From assembly GCA_023228995.1 (NCBI GenBank), contig JALOAD010000048.1, forward strand, positions 1 to 24,052: a stretch of DNA of 24,052 nucleotides, in the 5' to 3' direction. Positions 1 through 8,110 of this stretch are shown piece by piece. The notes under the pieces are model-generated. The model worked only from the letters and a program-made list of their open reading frames with translations, was not told the origin of the DNA and made no database searches. Made by a program: the position numbers and the translations under genes. Positions within the stretch are counted from its first letter, which is position 1; every line of letters starts with the position of its first letter. This DNA is from JALOAD01 sp023228995 [NCBI: Candidatus Muiribacterium halophilum] (GTDB lineage Bacteria; Muiribacteriota; Muiribacteriia; Muiribacteriales).

Positions 1-114
1 TTTATTATCACAATAAACTCCATCTTTTACCCATATTTCATTATTATTAATCTTTATATTAAAATCTTCATCAATAAAAACCAAATTTAAATTTTTAAAA
101 ATAAAATTATTCAA
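1..114 (-). CDS. Probable amidohydrolase, N-terminal fragment cut by the window edge
   Basis: This is a 38-codon frame open to the left edge, starting at a TTG with a G-run (bases 120-124) five bases upstream as a possible ribosome-binding site. The peptide begins MNNFIFKNLNLVFIDEDF and goes on with an IWVKDGVY segment. That pattern, a hydrophobic strand, then a D-E-x-F turn, then x-I-x-V-K-D-G, is the usual N-terminal beta-strand layout of amidohydrolases of the chlorohydrolase/guanine deaminase type. The catalytic HxH and later metal ligands would lie beyond the window, so function cannot be shown. It begins 16 bases after the xseA stop and is probably co-transcribed with it. It is not xseB, whose product is a short helical protein with a different start. 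Confidence 0.45.
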   Translation of the reverse strand, partial: MNNFIFKNLNLVFIDEDFNIKINNNEIWVKDGVYCDNK

Positions 115-130
115 AACAACCCCCGATATA

Positions 131-1492
131 TCATTTTTTTATATCAATTACATCTGCTTTTATCCTGCCATCTGATAACATTATATCAAGTTTACTTTTT
201 TTATCTACCGATGATATGCTTCTAATAAGTTTGCCGGTATTTTCATCTTTTATTATACAATAACCTTTTTTCATAATATTTAATGGATTTGTTATATTTA
301 ATCTCATCTTTTCAAAATTAATTTTTTCTTTCTTTTTATTTATTAACTTATTCATGCTATTAACAAGTTCATCGTTTAATCTATCAATTTTTACTCTTGC
401 ATCATTGACAATACTTTCTTTTCTTATAAATCTATGAATAAGCTCTTTGAATTTATTTTTTTTTATTTCTATTATTCTTTGAGGCGATTTCTCAAAATTT
501 TTCTTTAAAATATTAAAATTAACAATTTGTCTTTCATTGTATTTAGAAAACACATTAATAAATCTCTGTTCTGAATAAATATTGAATTTTTCTCTATTAT
601 TTTTTAATAAATTTAATATATTATTTCTCAAAGTTCTAAAAACATTAGCAGTTTCAACTCTAAGTTGTTTTTTTCTATTTACAATAAATTCAGCCGCAGC
701 TGTTGGAGTTTCAGCCCTCATATCAGCAACCATATCAGAAATAAGCATATCAACTTCATGTCCTACAGCCGATATTATAGGAATTTCACTGTTATAAACA
801 CTATCTGCAACGATTTCTTCATTAAAACACCAGAGATCCTCTATAGAACCTCCACCTCGCCCGATTATTATTATATCCAAATCTTTATAATCATTAAGTT
901 CTTTTATTCCTTGTGAAATATCAAAACTAGCATCTTTTCCCTGAACTTTTGAATTTCTAAGAATTATATCGAATTTTTCTTTTTTTAATATTTTAAGCAT
1001 ATCTTTAAATCCAGCTGCATCTTTACCACTTACAATACCAATTTTATTAATTATATGAGGTATAGGTTTTTTTCTTTCTTTATCAAAATAACCTTTTTGT
1101 AAAAGTTTTTTCTTTAATTCTTCAAATTTGACTGCAAGTGAGCCTAAACCACTTTTTTCAAGTTTTTTTGCATATATTTGATATTCTCCTCTCTGAGAAT
1201 AAACACCAATACTTCCTGTAAGAATAACTTTATCACCATCTTGAAAACTTCTTATATCACTTTTTTGATTATTTTTAAAAAAAACTACTTTTATAAGAGA
1301 ATTTCTATCTTTTATAGAAAAATATGCATGACCTGAAGAATGCAATTTAAAACCTGTAAGTTCACCTTCAATTTTTAAATTATATAAAATATCATCTCTT
1401 TCTAGGAGATTTTTAATATAATCATTGACTTCTGATACAGATAATATTTTATTATATATTTTGCTCAAGTAATCTTGTTGTATATTTTCCAC
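131..1492 (-). CDS. xseA: Exodeoxyribonuclease VII large subunit
   Basis: Cytoplasmic nuclease subunit that, with XseB, degrades single-stranded DNA to oligonucleotides in repair and recombination. At 453 residues it has the family's usual length. An N-terminal OB-fold (about residues 15-110) opens with the typical LSVSEVNDYIKNLLE. The catalytic domain (about 130-320) carries GRGGGSIEDLWCFNEE (211-226), SAVGHEVD (241-248) and ADMRAETPTAAAE (256-268). A basic coiled coil follows, and the C-terminal GYCIIKDENTGK strand is also typical. The GTG start overlaps the end of accC by 41 bases. The ribosome-binding site there is weak, and a TTG seven codons in is an alternative. The small subunit gene xseB, often adjacent, is absent from this window; the next frame downstream looks like an amidohydrolase. 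Confidence 0.96.
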   Translation of the reverse strand: MENIQQDYLSKIYNKILSVSEVNDYIKNLLERDDILYNLKIEGELTGFKLHSSGHAYFSIKDRNSLIKVVFFKNNQKSDIRSFQDGDKVILTGSIGVYSQRGEYQIYAKKLEKSGLGSLAVKFEELKKKLLQKGYFDKERKKPIPHIINKIGIVSGKDAAGFKDMLKILKKEKFDIILRNSKVQGKDASFDISQGIKELNDYKDLDIIIIGRGGGSIEDLWCFNEEIVADSVYNSEIPIISAVGHEVDMLISDMVADMRAETPTAAAEFIVNRKKQLRVETANVFRTLRNNILNLLKNNREKFNIYSEQRFINVFSKYNERQIVNFNILKKNFEKSPQRIIEIKKNKFKELIHRFIRKESIVNDARVKIDRLNDELVNSMNKLINKKKEKINFEKMRLNITNPLNIMKKGYCIIKDENTGKLIRSISSVDKKSKLDIMLSDGRIKADVIDIKK

Positions 1493-2786
1493 TTAAAAAC
1501 TCACTATTTTCCATTATTTTAATATGAAATGGTATTGTAGTTGATATACCTTCCACTTTAAACTCACTTAATGCACTTTTCATCTTTAATATTGCTTCTT
1601 CTCTATCTTTACCATAAACAATAAGTTTTGCAATCATAGAATCATAATGCGAAGGTATTGTAAAACCAGTATATACAAAAGTATCAACTCTTATATTAAA
1701 TCCACCAGGAATAAGCAATTCTTCAATTTTTCCAGCATCTGGCAAAAATCCATTAAAAGCATCTTCAGCATTTATTCTACATTCTATTGCATGACCTTTT
1801 TGAATAATATTATTTTGATCAAGACCTTTATGTTCTCCGCAAGCAATTAGTATTTGCTCTTTTACAAGGTCTATTCCACAAACCATTTCTGTAACTGGAT
1901 GTTCAACCTGTAATCTTGTATTCATCTCCATAAAATAAAAATTATTATTTTCAAAAAGAAATTCTAATGTACCAGCTCCCTCATATTTTATCATAGCTGC
2001 AAGATCTCTCGCTGCTTTGCTTATTTCAAGTCTTTGTTTATTATTAAGAACAATACATGGAGATTCTTCTACAAGTTTTTGATGTTTTCTCTGAACAGAG
2101 CAATCTCTTTCATACAAATAAACTGCATTACCCTTACCATCTCCAAGTATTTGTATTTCAACATGTTTAGGATTTGTAACAAATTTTTCAATATAAACAT
2201 CACTATTACCAAAAGAACTTAAAGCTTCGTTCTGAGCTATTTCAAAATAATACTCAACCTCATCACCAGTATTGGCAATTCTCATACCTTTACCACCACC
2301 ACCAAATGATGCTTTTATAATCACTGGATAACCTATTTCATCAGCAATCATCCGTGCTTGTGCAGAATCTTTAAGAGCTCCCTCACTTCCTGGAAGAACT
2401 GGCACTCCAGCATCTTTTGCAAGTTTTTTTGCCATAGCTTTATCAGACATGCTAAGCATTGTAGTAAGCGATGGTCCTATGAATTTAATACCATGTGCCT
2501 GACATATTTCTACAAAATTTTGATTTTCAGATAAAAAACCATAACCTGGGTGAATTGCTTCTGCTTTTGTTAATTCACAAGCTGATATTATATTTGGAAT
2601 ATATAAATAAGAATCAATACTTGAAGCTTCTCCTATACAAACTGCTTCATCAGCAAGCATTCTATGATAACTATCTCTATCTGCTTTTGAATAAACAGCT
2701 ACTGTCTTTATACCAAGCTCTTTGCAAGCTCTAATAATTCTCACTGCAATTTCGCCTCTATTTGCAATTAATATCTTTTTAAACAC
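1452..2786 (-). CDS. accC: Acetyl-CoA carboxylase, biotin carboxylase subunit
   Basis: ATP-dependent carboxylation of biotin on a carrier protein, the first half of malonyl-CoA synthesis for fatty acids, in the cytoplasm. The 444-residue length is standard. Seen in order: KILIANRGEIAVRIIRA (4-20), the glycine-rich ATP-grasp loop GGGGKGMRIA (162-171), HVEIQILGD (208-216), ERDCSVQRKHQKLVEESP (226-243), and the catalytic stretch MEMNTRLQVEHPVTEMV (286-302), preserving the residues equivalent to E. coli E276, E288, N290 and R292. The enzyme thus looks intact. The start is GTG, with GGAGG lying inside the last codons of the upstream BCCP-like gene, which implies translational coupling. The puzzle is that the adjacent carrier protein lacks its biotin lysine, so the biotinylated partner may be encoded elsewhere. 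Confidence 0.97.
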   Translation of the reverse strand: MFKKILIANRGEIAVRIIRACKELGIKTVAVYSKADRDSYHRMLADEAVCIGEASSIDSYLYIPNIISACELTKAEAIHPGYGFLSENQNFVEICQAHGIKFIGPSLTTMLSMSDKAMAKKLAKDAGVPVLPGSEGALKDSAQARMIADEIGYPVIIKASFGGGGKGMRIANTGDEVEYYFEIAQNEALSSFGNSDVYIEKFVTNPKHVEIQILGDGKGNAVYLYERDCSVQRKHQKLVEESPCIVLNNKQRLEISKAARDLAAMIKYEGAGTLEFLFENNNFYFMEMNTRLQVEHPVTEMVCGIDLVKEQILIACGEHKGLDQNNIIQKGHAIECRINAEDAFNGFLPDAGKIEELLIPGGFNIRVDTFVYTGFTIPSHYDSMIAKLIVYGKDREEAILKMKSALSEFKVEGISTTIPFHIKIMENSEFLSGKYTTRLLEQNI

Positions 2787-2788
2787 TA

Positions 2789-3238
2789 TTATTTACCTCC
2801 ATTTGCTTCAACTTCAAATAATGCTTGTCCATATTCAATCATTTTGCCATCTTCACCAAGACATTGAATTATTACAGCATCAAATGGAGCAATTACGTCA
2901 TAAACAACATTCATTGATACTATATTTGCAATTTTATTTCCTTTAGAAATAAAATCTCCATTTTTTATTCTATTTGGAGAATCGGGAGGATTTACAGAAA
3001 AATATCTTCCCACTCTATCACTTTCAATAAAAGTTGTATTAGTTTTGGTCATTTCATTATTATATTCAGTTTTTTCATGTTGAATTACTGTATTTCGTTT
3101 ATATAATACTTTTGAAGATTTCTTAGCTTTTATTTCCATAATATCTTGTTTTAAACTAAGTTTTGTAACACTACTTTCAGCAAAATTTTTTAATAAAGAT
3201 TCAATAAGTTTTGTATCTATTTTTTTTTCATCCTTCAT
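2789..3238 (-). CDS. BCCP-like protein lacking the biotin-acceptor lysine
   Basis: Homologous along its whole length (149 residues) to the acetyl-CoA carboxylase biotin carboxyl carrier protein. The N-terminal helix (about 8-40) matches the BCCP N-terminus, a variable linker follows, and the biotinyl fold runs from about 72 to 145 (VGRYFSVNPPDSPNRIKNGD ... IEYGQALFEVE). At the hairpin where BCCP has E-A-M-K-M the codons GTA TCA ATG AAT GTT give V-S-M-N-V (107-111), so the acceptor lysine is Asn110. Four of the five motif residues differ, which suggests real divergence and not one misread base. It sits directly upstream of accC with coupled translation, so a role in the carboxylase complex is likely but probably not as carrier. 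Plant BADC proteins are known lysine-less BCCP relatives that restrain acetyl-CoA carboxylase; a similar role here is only inference. An AGAGG site precedes the ATG. Confidence 0.85.
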   Translation of the reverse strand: MKDEKKIDTKLIESLLKNFAESSVTKLSLKQDIMEIKAKKSSKVLYKRNTVIQHEKTEYNNEMTKTNTTFIESDRVGRYFSVNPPDSPNRIKNGDFISKGNKIANIVSMNVVYDVIAPFDAVIIQCLGEDGKMIEYGQALFEVEANGGK

Positions 3239-3833
3239 GTTCTACCTCTTTTGAAAGCTTTTTAATAAAACTATTAAGACAATCTTCAGCTTGAATTCCA
3301 ATTTTAGAACTCTTAATTACAATTTCATAGAGTTCTTTGCCAATTTTTTCTTCTTTACTTAAATCTTTCATATTAATTTCAACTTTATTAAGATATGAAT
3401 TTTTTATTCTTTTATGAACTTTATGAGCTTTTAAAAGTGCAGGAAGTTTAGACGGAATTCCTGAAAGAATTGAACCTTTTTCTTTCATTTTACCTTTATT
3501 CCATAATTTTAATACTTCATCAGAATTATTAGCAGTTTCTTTTCCAAATACATGAGGATGTCTACTAATCATTTTGGAACATATTTTTTCTTCAACTTTA
3601 TTATAATCAAAAACTCCCATTTCTTCAGCAACAACACTTTGAAAAGCAATTTGAAGAAGAAGATCACCAAGCTCTTCGCATAACATATTCATATCATTCT
3701 GTTCAATAGCATCTACAACTTCATAAGCTTCTTCAATAACAAATTCTCTAAGCGTATCAAAAGACTGCTCCCTATCCCAGGGGCAGCCTTCTGGACTTCT
3801 TAGTTTTCTTAATATATCAATTAAATTAAGCAT
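3228..3833 (-). CDS. mazG: MazG-type nucleoside triphosphate pyrophosphohydrolase
   Basis: Hydrolyses (d)NTPs to NMP and pyrophosphate, cleaning the nucleotide pool. The N-terminal MazG domain is complete: LRSPEGCPWDREQSFDTLRE (11-30), then the metal-binding EE-x-x-E (34, 35, 38) and E-x-x-D (54-57, in EELGD), then SRHPHVFG. The protein has 201 residues against about 260 in E. coli. The linker IPSKLPALLKAHKVHKR is kept, but the second MazG domain has lost the helix with its first metal motif, and the EExxGD of its second motif reads EEKIGK. Only one active site can therefore remain. The gene begins two bases after the foldase gene, with no clear ribosome-binding site, and overlaps the start of the BCCP-like gene by 11 bases. 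Family assignment is firm; substrate is not known. Confidence 0.93.
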   Translation of the reverse strand: MLNLIDILRKLRSPEGCPWDREQSFDTLREFVIEEAYEVVDAIEQNDMNMLCEELGDLLLQIAFQSVVAEEMGVFDYNKVEEKICSKMISRHPHVFGKETANNSDEVLKLWNKGKMKEKGSILSGIPSKLPALLKAHKVHKRIKNSYLNKVEINMKDLSKEEKIGKELYEIVIKSSKIGIQAEDCLNSFIKKLSKEVEHEG

Positions 3834-3835
3834 TT

Positions 3836-5434
3836 TTAAATTGTTACTATTTTAAGCTTTAATGTATCTCTAATAAATTTTCCAAGATTTTCAAACGCTT
3901 CTTTTTGTTTAATACTCATAACTCTTGATTCAAACTTATCTTTTACATCAGCAAATTTTAATTCCTGTACATCCGAAATTTTAACTTTTACAAAACCATT
4001 TGGAAGCTTAACAAAAGGTGTAATATAACCTTTTTGTATATTTTTTTCATTTTCAAATATTTCAGGATAATCATCTTTTGTAAAAGTACCAAGTTCTCCG
4101 CCTCTATCTCTTGATGGATCATCTGAATATGTTTTAATAAGCTCTACAAAATCTGTTTTCTTTTCCAAACTTTCTACCTTTTCAAAAATCTCATTTAATT
4201 CATCATCACTATGAGCCTGAGGAGCTATAAACATATAATTTCCCTTATACTGAAAATTATTTTCATTAAAATAAGCTTGAACTTCTTCTGTTGTGGTTTT
4301 TGCTTCTTTTTGAATAAAATCTCTAACAAACATATTATAAATATATTGTTCTGTCTTATTATTTATACTTTCAAAAACTTCTTCTGAAAGTACTTTTTTC
4401 CCTTCTTTTATAAACAGAAAATCTTCAGCAAGGTTTTTTACCATTTTACTTTTATTCTCAGGTTTTGTATAAAATTCTATAAGATATGGTGCCATTTTAC
4501 TTAATTCCTGATTAAAACTTTCTTCAGTAACAGCATTTTCTCCATCAACTACAGCAAGTACATTTTTGTTTTCAGTATAAGTAATGTTATGTTTTTTTAT
4601 AAATTCTTCTTTCCAATTTTCAAAAGCTATTTTTTCTTTATCTAATTTAAGTTTTCTTTCAATTTTACTTTTTACACTTTCAAAACTTTCAATTCCGCCA
4701 GTTTCAGTAACTTTAATAATGTGAATACCAAACTGTGTTTCAACTGCATCTGATATATCACCTTTTTTAAGACTAAATGCCACATCTTCAAAAGGTTTTA
4801 CCATAGAACCTTTTGCAAAAAAATCAAGATCTCCACCATTTTGTGAACTTGGACATTTTGAATTTTCTAAAGCTGCTTGTTCAAAAGTAATTTTGCCACT
4901 TTGTATATCTTTTTTAATACTTTTTAATTTTTCTCTATTTTCTTTTGAATCATCCATAAGTATATGAGATGCTCTTATTTTACCTTCAAGGGAAAATTCT
5001 TTTTTATTTTTTTCATAATATTCTTTCATTTCCTTTTCATCTAATTTTAGATTTTTTGAAGTTTCATTCTTTTTTGCATTTCTGAATTCTTCAAGAATAG
5101 TTTTATCTTTATTAGCTTCAATTTCTTCTTTGATATTATCTACAAAACCAGTTTGTTTTGCATAATGTAATACAAGTTTATAATCAATAAATCTATCTCT
5201 AAGCATATTTTTTGATTCTTCGTCTCTAAGAAGTATTTGTCTATGATTTTCAGGAATTTTGCTTATTTCATTTTCAAATTCAGATAAATATATCTGTCCA
5301 CCATCAAAAGATGCAAGTATTTTTTGATTAACCTGTTTATTTTCAGTTTTTTTACTTTCAGCCTTTTCAACATTTCCGCAACCACTTACAAGAAGAGCTG
5401 CTAAACTTAAACAAATAATTATTTTATTTTTCAT
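3836..5434 (-). CDS. PrsA/SurA-like parvulin peptidyl-prolyl isomerase lipoprotein
   Basis: Predicted lipid-anchored extracytoplasmic foldase that catalyses cis-trans proline isomerisation and chaperones secreted or outer-membrane proteins. The signal peptide ends in the lipobox LVSGC with Cys19. The protein looks like a tandem duplication: chaperone-like helices (about 39-150) with a parvulin domain (about 153-245; IRASHILMDD, then QNGGDLDFFAKGSMVKPFED and FGIHIIKV), and a second copy (about 292-395 and 398-490; DDPSRDRGGELGTF). The second parvulin copy is more divergent and lacks the ASHIL histidine, so it may be structural. It is first in its operon; GGAGG precedes the ATG, with a near-consensus promoter about 20 bases further upstream. 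Neighbours downstream are housekeeping genes unrelated in function. Confidence 0.92.
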   Translation of the reverse strand: MKNKIIICLSLAALLVSGCGNVEKAESKKTENKQVNQKILASFDGGQIYLSEFENEISKIPENHRQILLRDEESKNMLRDRFIDYKLVLHYAKQTGFVDNIKEEIEANKDKTILEEFRNAKKNETSKNLKLDEKEMKEYYEKNKKEFSLEGKIRASHILMDDSKENREKLKSIKKDIQSGKITFEQAALENSKCPSSQNGGDLDFFAKGSMVKPFEDVAFSLKKGDISDAVETQFGIHIIKVTETGGIESFESVKSKIERKLKLDKEKIAFENWKEEFIKKHNITYTENKNVLAVVDGENAVTEESFNQELSKMAPYLIEFYTKPENKSKMVKNLAEDFLFIKEGKKVLSEEVFESINNKTEQYIYNMFVRDFIQKEAKTTTEEVQAYFNENNFQYKGNYMFIAPQAHSDDELNEIFEKVESLEKKTDFVELIKTYSDDPSRDRGGELGTFTKDDYPEIFENEKNIQKGYITPFVKLPNGFVKVKISDVQELKFADVKDKFESRVMSIKQKEAFENLGKFIRDTLKLKIVTI

Positions 5435-5460
5435 TTTTCCTCCAAAATTTTATTCGAAAT

Positions 5461-5489
5461 ATTTTAACAGATAGGAAATGTTATATCAA
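5461..5489 (-). promoter_or_regulatory. Promoter of the foldase-mazG-accC-xseA operon
   Basis: Read on the minus strand this is TTGATA (5484-5489), a 17-base spacer, then TAAAAT (5461-5466), close to the sigma-70-type consensus. The predicted start near 5453 leaves a short leader with GGAGG before the ATG at 5434. No other promoter as good was seen in this operon. Confidence 0.75.
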
Positions 5490-5554
5490 GAAAATACTAT
5501 GCTATAATTTTTATCATTACACTAACGCAAAAAAATAATCATTCGGTACTATTC

Positions 5555-5580
5555 GATATTTTACATCCATGTAAAATATC
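5555..5580. repeat. Perfect 12-bp inverted repeat in the intergenic region
   Basis: The arms GATATTTTACAT and ATGTAAAATATC are exact reverse complements separated by CC. It lies between the stop of the Wzy-like gene and the promoter of the foldase operon. Read on the minus strand a run of seven T occurs about 19 bases past the hairpin, too far for a normal intrinsic terminator, so it could be a weak terminator, an operator, or part of a repeated intergenic element. A related GGATGTA core recurs at about 5605-5615 in a weaker inverted repeat. Confidence 0.8.
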
Positions 5581-5691
5581 TCTTTACCTTCGTTCACTTA
5601 TAATACATCCGTATATTAAATAGAGTTTGTATTTAAAAGACATAATGGGTAGAGAGAAAAATAACATAGATTTTATTTCTAGAGAATTCAA

Positions 5692-7320
5692 TTATTTTTC
5701 TAATGACAATAAAACTTGAAATTTATCAAAATTTTCTTCTGCTTTTTTTTCATTACCTTCATAACGATATATTAAAGAAAGATTATAATATCCTTCTTTA
5801 TTAAAAGGATAATATATTACAAATCCTTCAAGCAAATCTTTAGCTTCATTATTATTTCCGCTTGCAAGTCTTATCATACCTTTATAATAATAAATAAGAG
5901 GATTTTTTGTATAATTCCATGCTTTTTCAAAATAAAACTGCGAAAGAAGAAAATTCTCTTGTTCATAAAAATATAATGCAATATTCATAATAGGAATAGA
6001 AGATACAATATTTAATTTTTCTCCTAAAAAAAGAAGTTTTTCATTTTTCTCTAAAAAACCCTTTTTAGAAATAAAATTAGAAGTAATAAAACTAATATTT
6101 AATGTTAAAAAGATAAATATACTCAAAAAAAGACAATATGAAATTATTTTATTTTTTGATATATAATAATGCGAATTATCTTCTTTTATTCTCAAAACAA
6201 TACTTCTTATAACTGGAAATAAAATTATAAGTGCAGAAGGTAGTCTTAATGGAAAAGAAAACATTGATTGAAAAATCAAATAAATGAAAATAAATCTAAA
6301 TCTTTTTGTTAAAAGTCCTTTTTTTATAATTTTGTTTAACAATAATACAATAAGAATAATACCGATAAATCCTGTTTCACTAAAAATCTGCAATATCTCG
6401 TTATGAGCAAATTCTGGCTCAGAAAAGTAATTAAATTTAAAATCAAATAAATTTTGAGTCTGATAATAATAAAAACTATCTTTAAAATTCCCAGGTCCAA
6501 CTCCAATAAAAAAATATTCCTTTACAATATCTACAGTAGTTTTCCATATATACAATCTTTGACAAAAACTATTTTTTCCTGTGATTTTATTATGAAGTTC
6601 ATATTTTCCTGTATTAAATAAAAGTAATGTAATAACAATGATAAAAATAGATAAAATAGTTTTTTTTAATTTAGAAAAATATAGTAATTTTGTTTTATAT
6701 TTATAAATAAAATAACAAATAAGAAAAAATACAGCTGTTTTTTCTAATACAAGCAATACTACAATTATATAAAAAATATTATTCTTTGTGAATCTTTTCA
6801 CAGAATCATTAAGTAAAATCAATAATACAAGTATTTCTGATAAAAAATTCTTATTGCCTAAAGTAGAAAAAACTTTATTAATACCAATCCATTCATCTGC
6901 ATTAGTAAAATCCCAGATAAAATCAATTCCAATATATTGCAACGCAGCATAAATACATATAATAAAACCTGTAATGTTTAAATATTTAATATATCTTAAT
7001 ATTTTTATCTTTTTTTTATGTGTAAAAAATAAATAAAAAGTTAAAAAATAAAGTGAATTGTATAATGAGTTAAATTGTAGTTTTGAATTAAAAGATATTG
7101 TACCTAAATAAAAAATATATATAAAGAAAATTACATTATTATGTATTTTTAAATCTTTTTTAATAATATTATTTAAAAGATATATGCAAATAATAAAACA
7201 TAATAATATTGATTTTGGAAATATAAAAAATTCTGTAAACTTCCAACAAAAAACAAGAGGTAAAAATGGTAATAAATATATTAACTTACCATTCATAATA
7301 ATATGTGCCATACTCATCAT
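5692..7320 (-). CDS. O-antigen ligase/Wzy-like membrane glycosyltransferase with C-terminal TPRs, probable pilin OTase
   Basis: Polytopic inner-membrane protein (542 residues, about ten or more hydrophobic segments to about residue 420) with O-antigen ligase/polymerase family signatures: TLGNKNFLSEIL (153-164), RLYIWK (255-260), GVGPGNF (273-279), and AHNEILQIFSETGFIG (305-320) with the His-Asn pair of the large periplasmic loop. The last 100 or so residues form TPR-like helices. Family members transfer lipid-linked glycans to lipid A, polymerise O-units, or O-glycosylate pilins (PilO/TfpO, PglL). The gene is translated directly after, and overlapping, two prepilins, which favours pilin glycosylation; this is inference from context. 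Several in-frame ATGs (7320, 7317, 7311, 7296) compete and none has a good ribosome-binding site. Confidence 0.8.
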   Translation of the reverse strand: MMSMAHIIMNGKLIYLLPFLPLVFCWKFTEFFIFPKSILLCFIICIYLLNNIIKKDLKIHNNVIFFIYIFYLGTISFNSKLQFNSLYNSLYFLTFYLFFTHKKKIKILRYIKYLNITGFIICIYAALQYIGIDFIWDFTNADEWIGINKVFSTLGNKNFLSEILVLLILLNDSVKRFTKNNIFYIIVVLLVLEKTAVFFLICYFIYKYKTKLLYFSKLKKTILSIFIIVITLLLFNTGKYELHNKITGKNSFCQRLYIWKTTVDIVKEYFFIGVGPGNFKDSFYYYQTQNLFDFKFNYFSEPEFAHNEILQIFSETGFIGIILIVLLLNKIIKKGLLTKRFRFIFIYLIFQSMFSFPLRLPSALIILFPVIRSIVLRIKEDNSHYYISKNKIISYCLFLSIFIFLTLNISFITSNFISKKGFLEKNEKLLFLGEKLNIVSSIPIMNIALYFYEQENFLLSQFYFEKAWNYTKNPLIYYYKGMIRLASGNNNEAKDLLEGFVIYYPFNKEGYYNLSLIYRYEGNEKKAEENFDKFQVLLSLEK

Positions 7321-8110
7321 TCAATGCTTTATAAAAAGGTTTTCTACCAGCAGCTTCAGATGGTGCAAATCTGATATTTACAATTTCACATGACATATTT
7401 TTACTATCATTATCATCAAAATCAGGAGGAAAAAAATAATCTGTATTCAAATCATCAGTACCAGCTAATAAAACTCCATTTAGAGGATTAACTATATCAG
7501 CAATGATTTTTGAATCTACTTTATACCAACCTGTTATCTTTACAGGATTTGAACTTTCAAATCGTCTTACAATAAATAATTCCCAATCATATTTTGTTTT
7601 TGTAAATGGATTTATAAAAAAACCTCTAGGACTTGTAAAATCTGACCAGTTTATTTCAGCAGCACTTCTACCATCTCCTCTAAGATAAGGAGCTTGATAC
7701 TTTGCTCCTTGCGTACCTTCAAACTCTCTTAAAAAAATTCTTTTCCTTTCAGGAACTTGTGGTTCAAAAAGACAAGATTCTAAAACTGAAAGTAAAGTTC
7801 TTTTTTCAATTGGTATATTAACATCAGAAATTTCATTATTATTACCAGAACCATATTGTAGTCGATAAAGATAATTCAAAAAACTGAAATTTTCTCCAAC
7901 TTGAGGGAAATATCCAAAATCATTTTTATATTTAAGTAAAGTCTGTCTTGTTTGATAAAGTATTTTAAGAAGTCTTGCTTCTCTACCGATTTTTTGCTTT
8001 GCAGCAGGATTAGGGACAATTAGAGTTGCAAGTAATAACAAAATTACAGTTGCAAGCATTATTTCAACAAGAGAAAACCCTTTATTAAAACTCTGATAAA
8101 TCTTTGTCAT
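7286..8110 (-). CDS. Type II secretion/type IV pilin-like prepilin (second of pair)
   Basis: Has a class III prepilin signal: a short basic leader, then G with cleavage before FSLVEIMLATVILLLL (about residues 12-27), with Phe+1 and the conserved Glu+5, followed by the hydrophobic helix and a long amphipathic helix. It would be cut and N-methylated by a prepilin peptidase not encoded here. At 274 residues it is long for a pseudopilin. The distal domain contains INPFTKTKYDWEL, matching NPFTNKKEDWE in the preceding prepilin, so the two are probably paralogues or partners. The ATG is preceded by an AGG-containing site; the gene overlaps the end of the upstream prepilin by 26 bases and the start of the Wzy-like gene by 35. 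Its role as minor pilin or pseudopilin subunit is inferred. Confidence 0.9.
   Translation of the reverse strand: MTKIYQSFNKGFSLVEIMLATVILLLLATLIVPNPAAKQKIGREARLLKILYQTRQTLLKYKNDFGYFPQVGENFSFLNYLYRLQYGSGNNNEISDVNIPIEKRTLLSVLESCLFEPQVPERKRIFLREFEGTQGAKYQAPYLRGDGRSAAEINWSDFTSPRGFFINPFTKTKYDWELFIVRRFESSNPVKITGWYKVDSKIIADIVNPLNGVLLAGTDDLNTDYFFPPDFDDNDSKNMSCEIVNIRFAPSEAAGRKPFYKALNDEYGTYYYEW

Noticed and set aside
2895-2925. Loss of the BCCP lysine as a plain sequencing error
   Set aside because: AAT for AAA would be one base, but the flanking E, A and second M of the motif also differ, so several independent errors would be needed.
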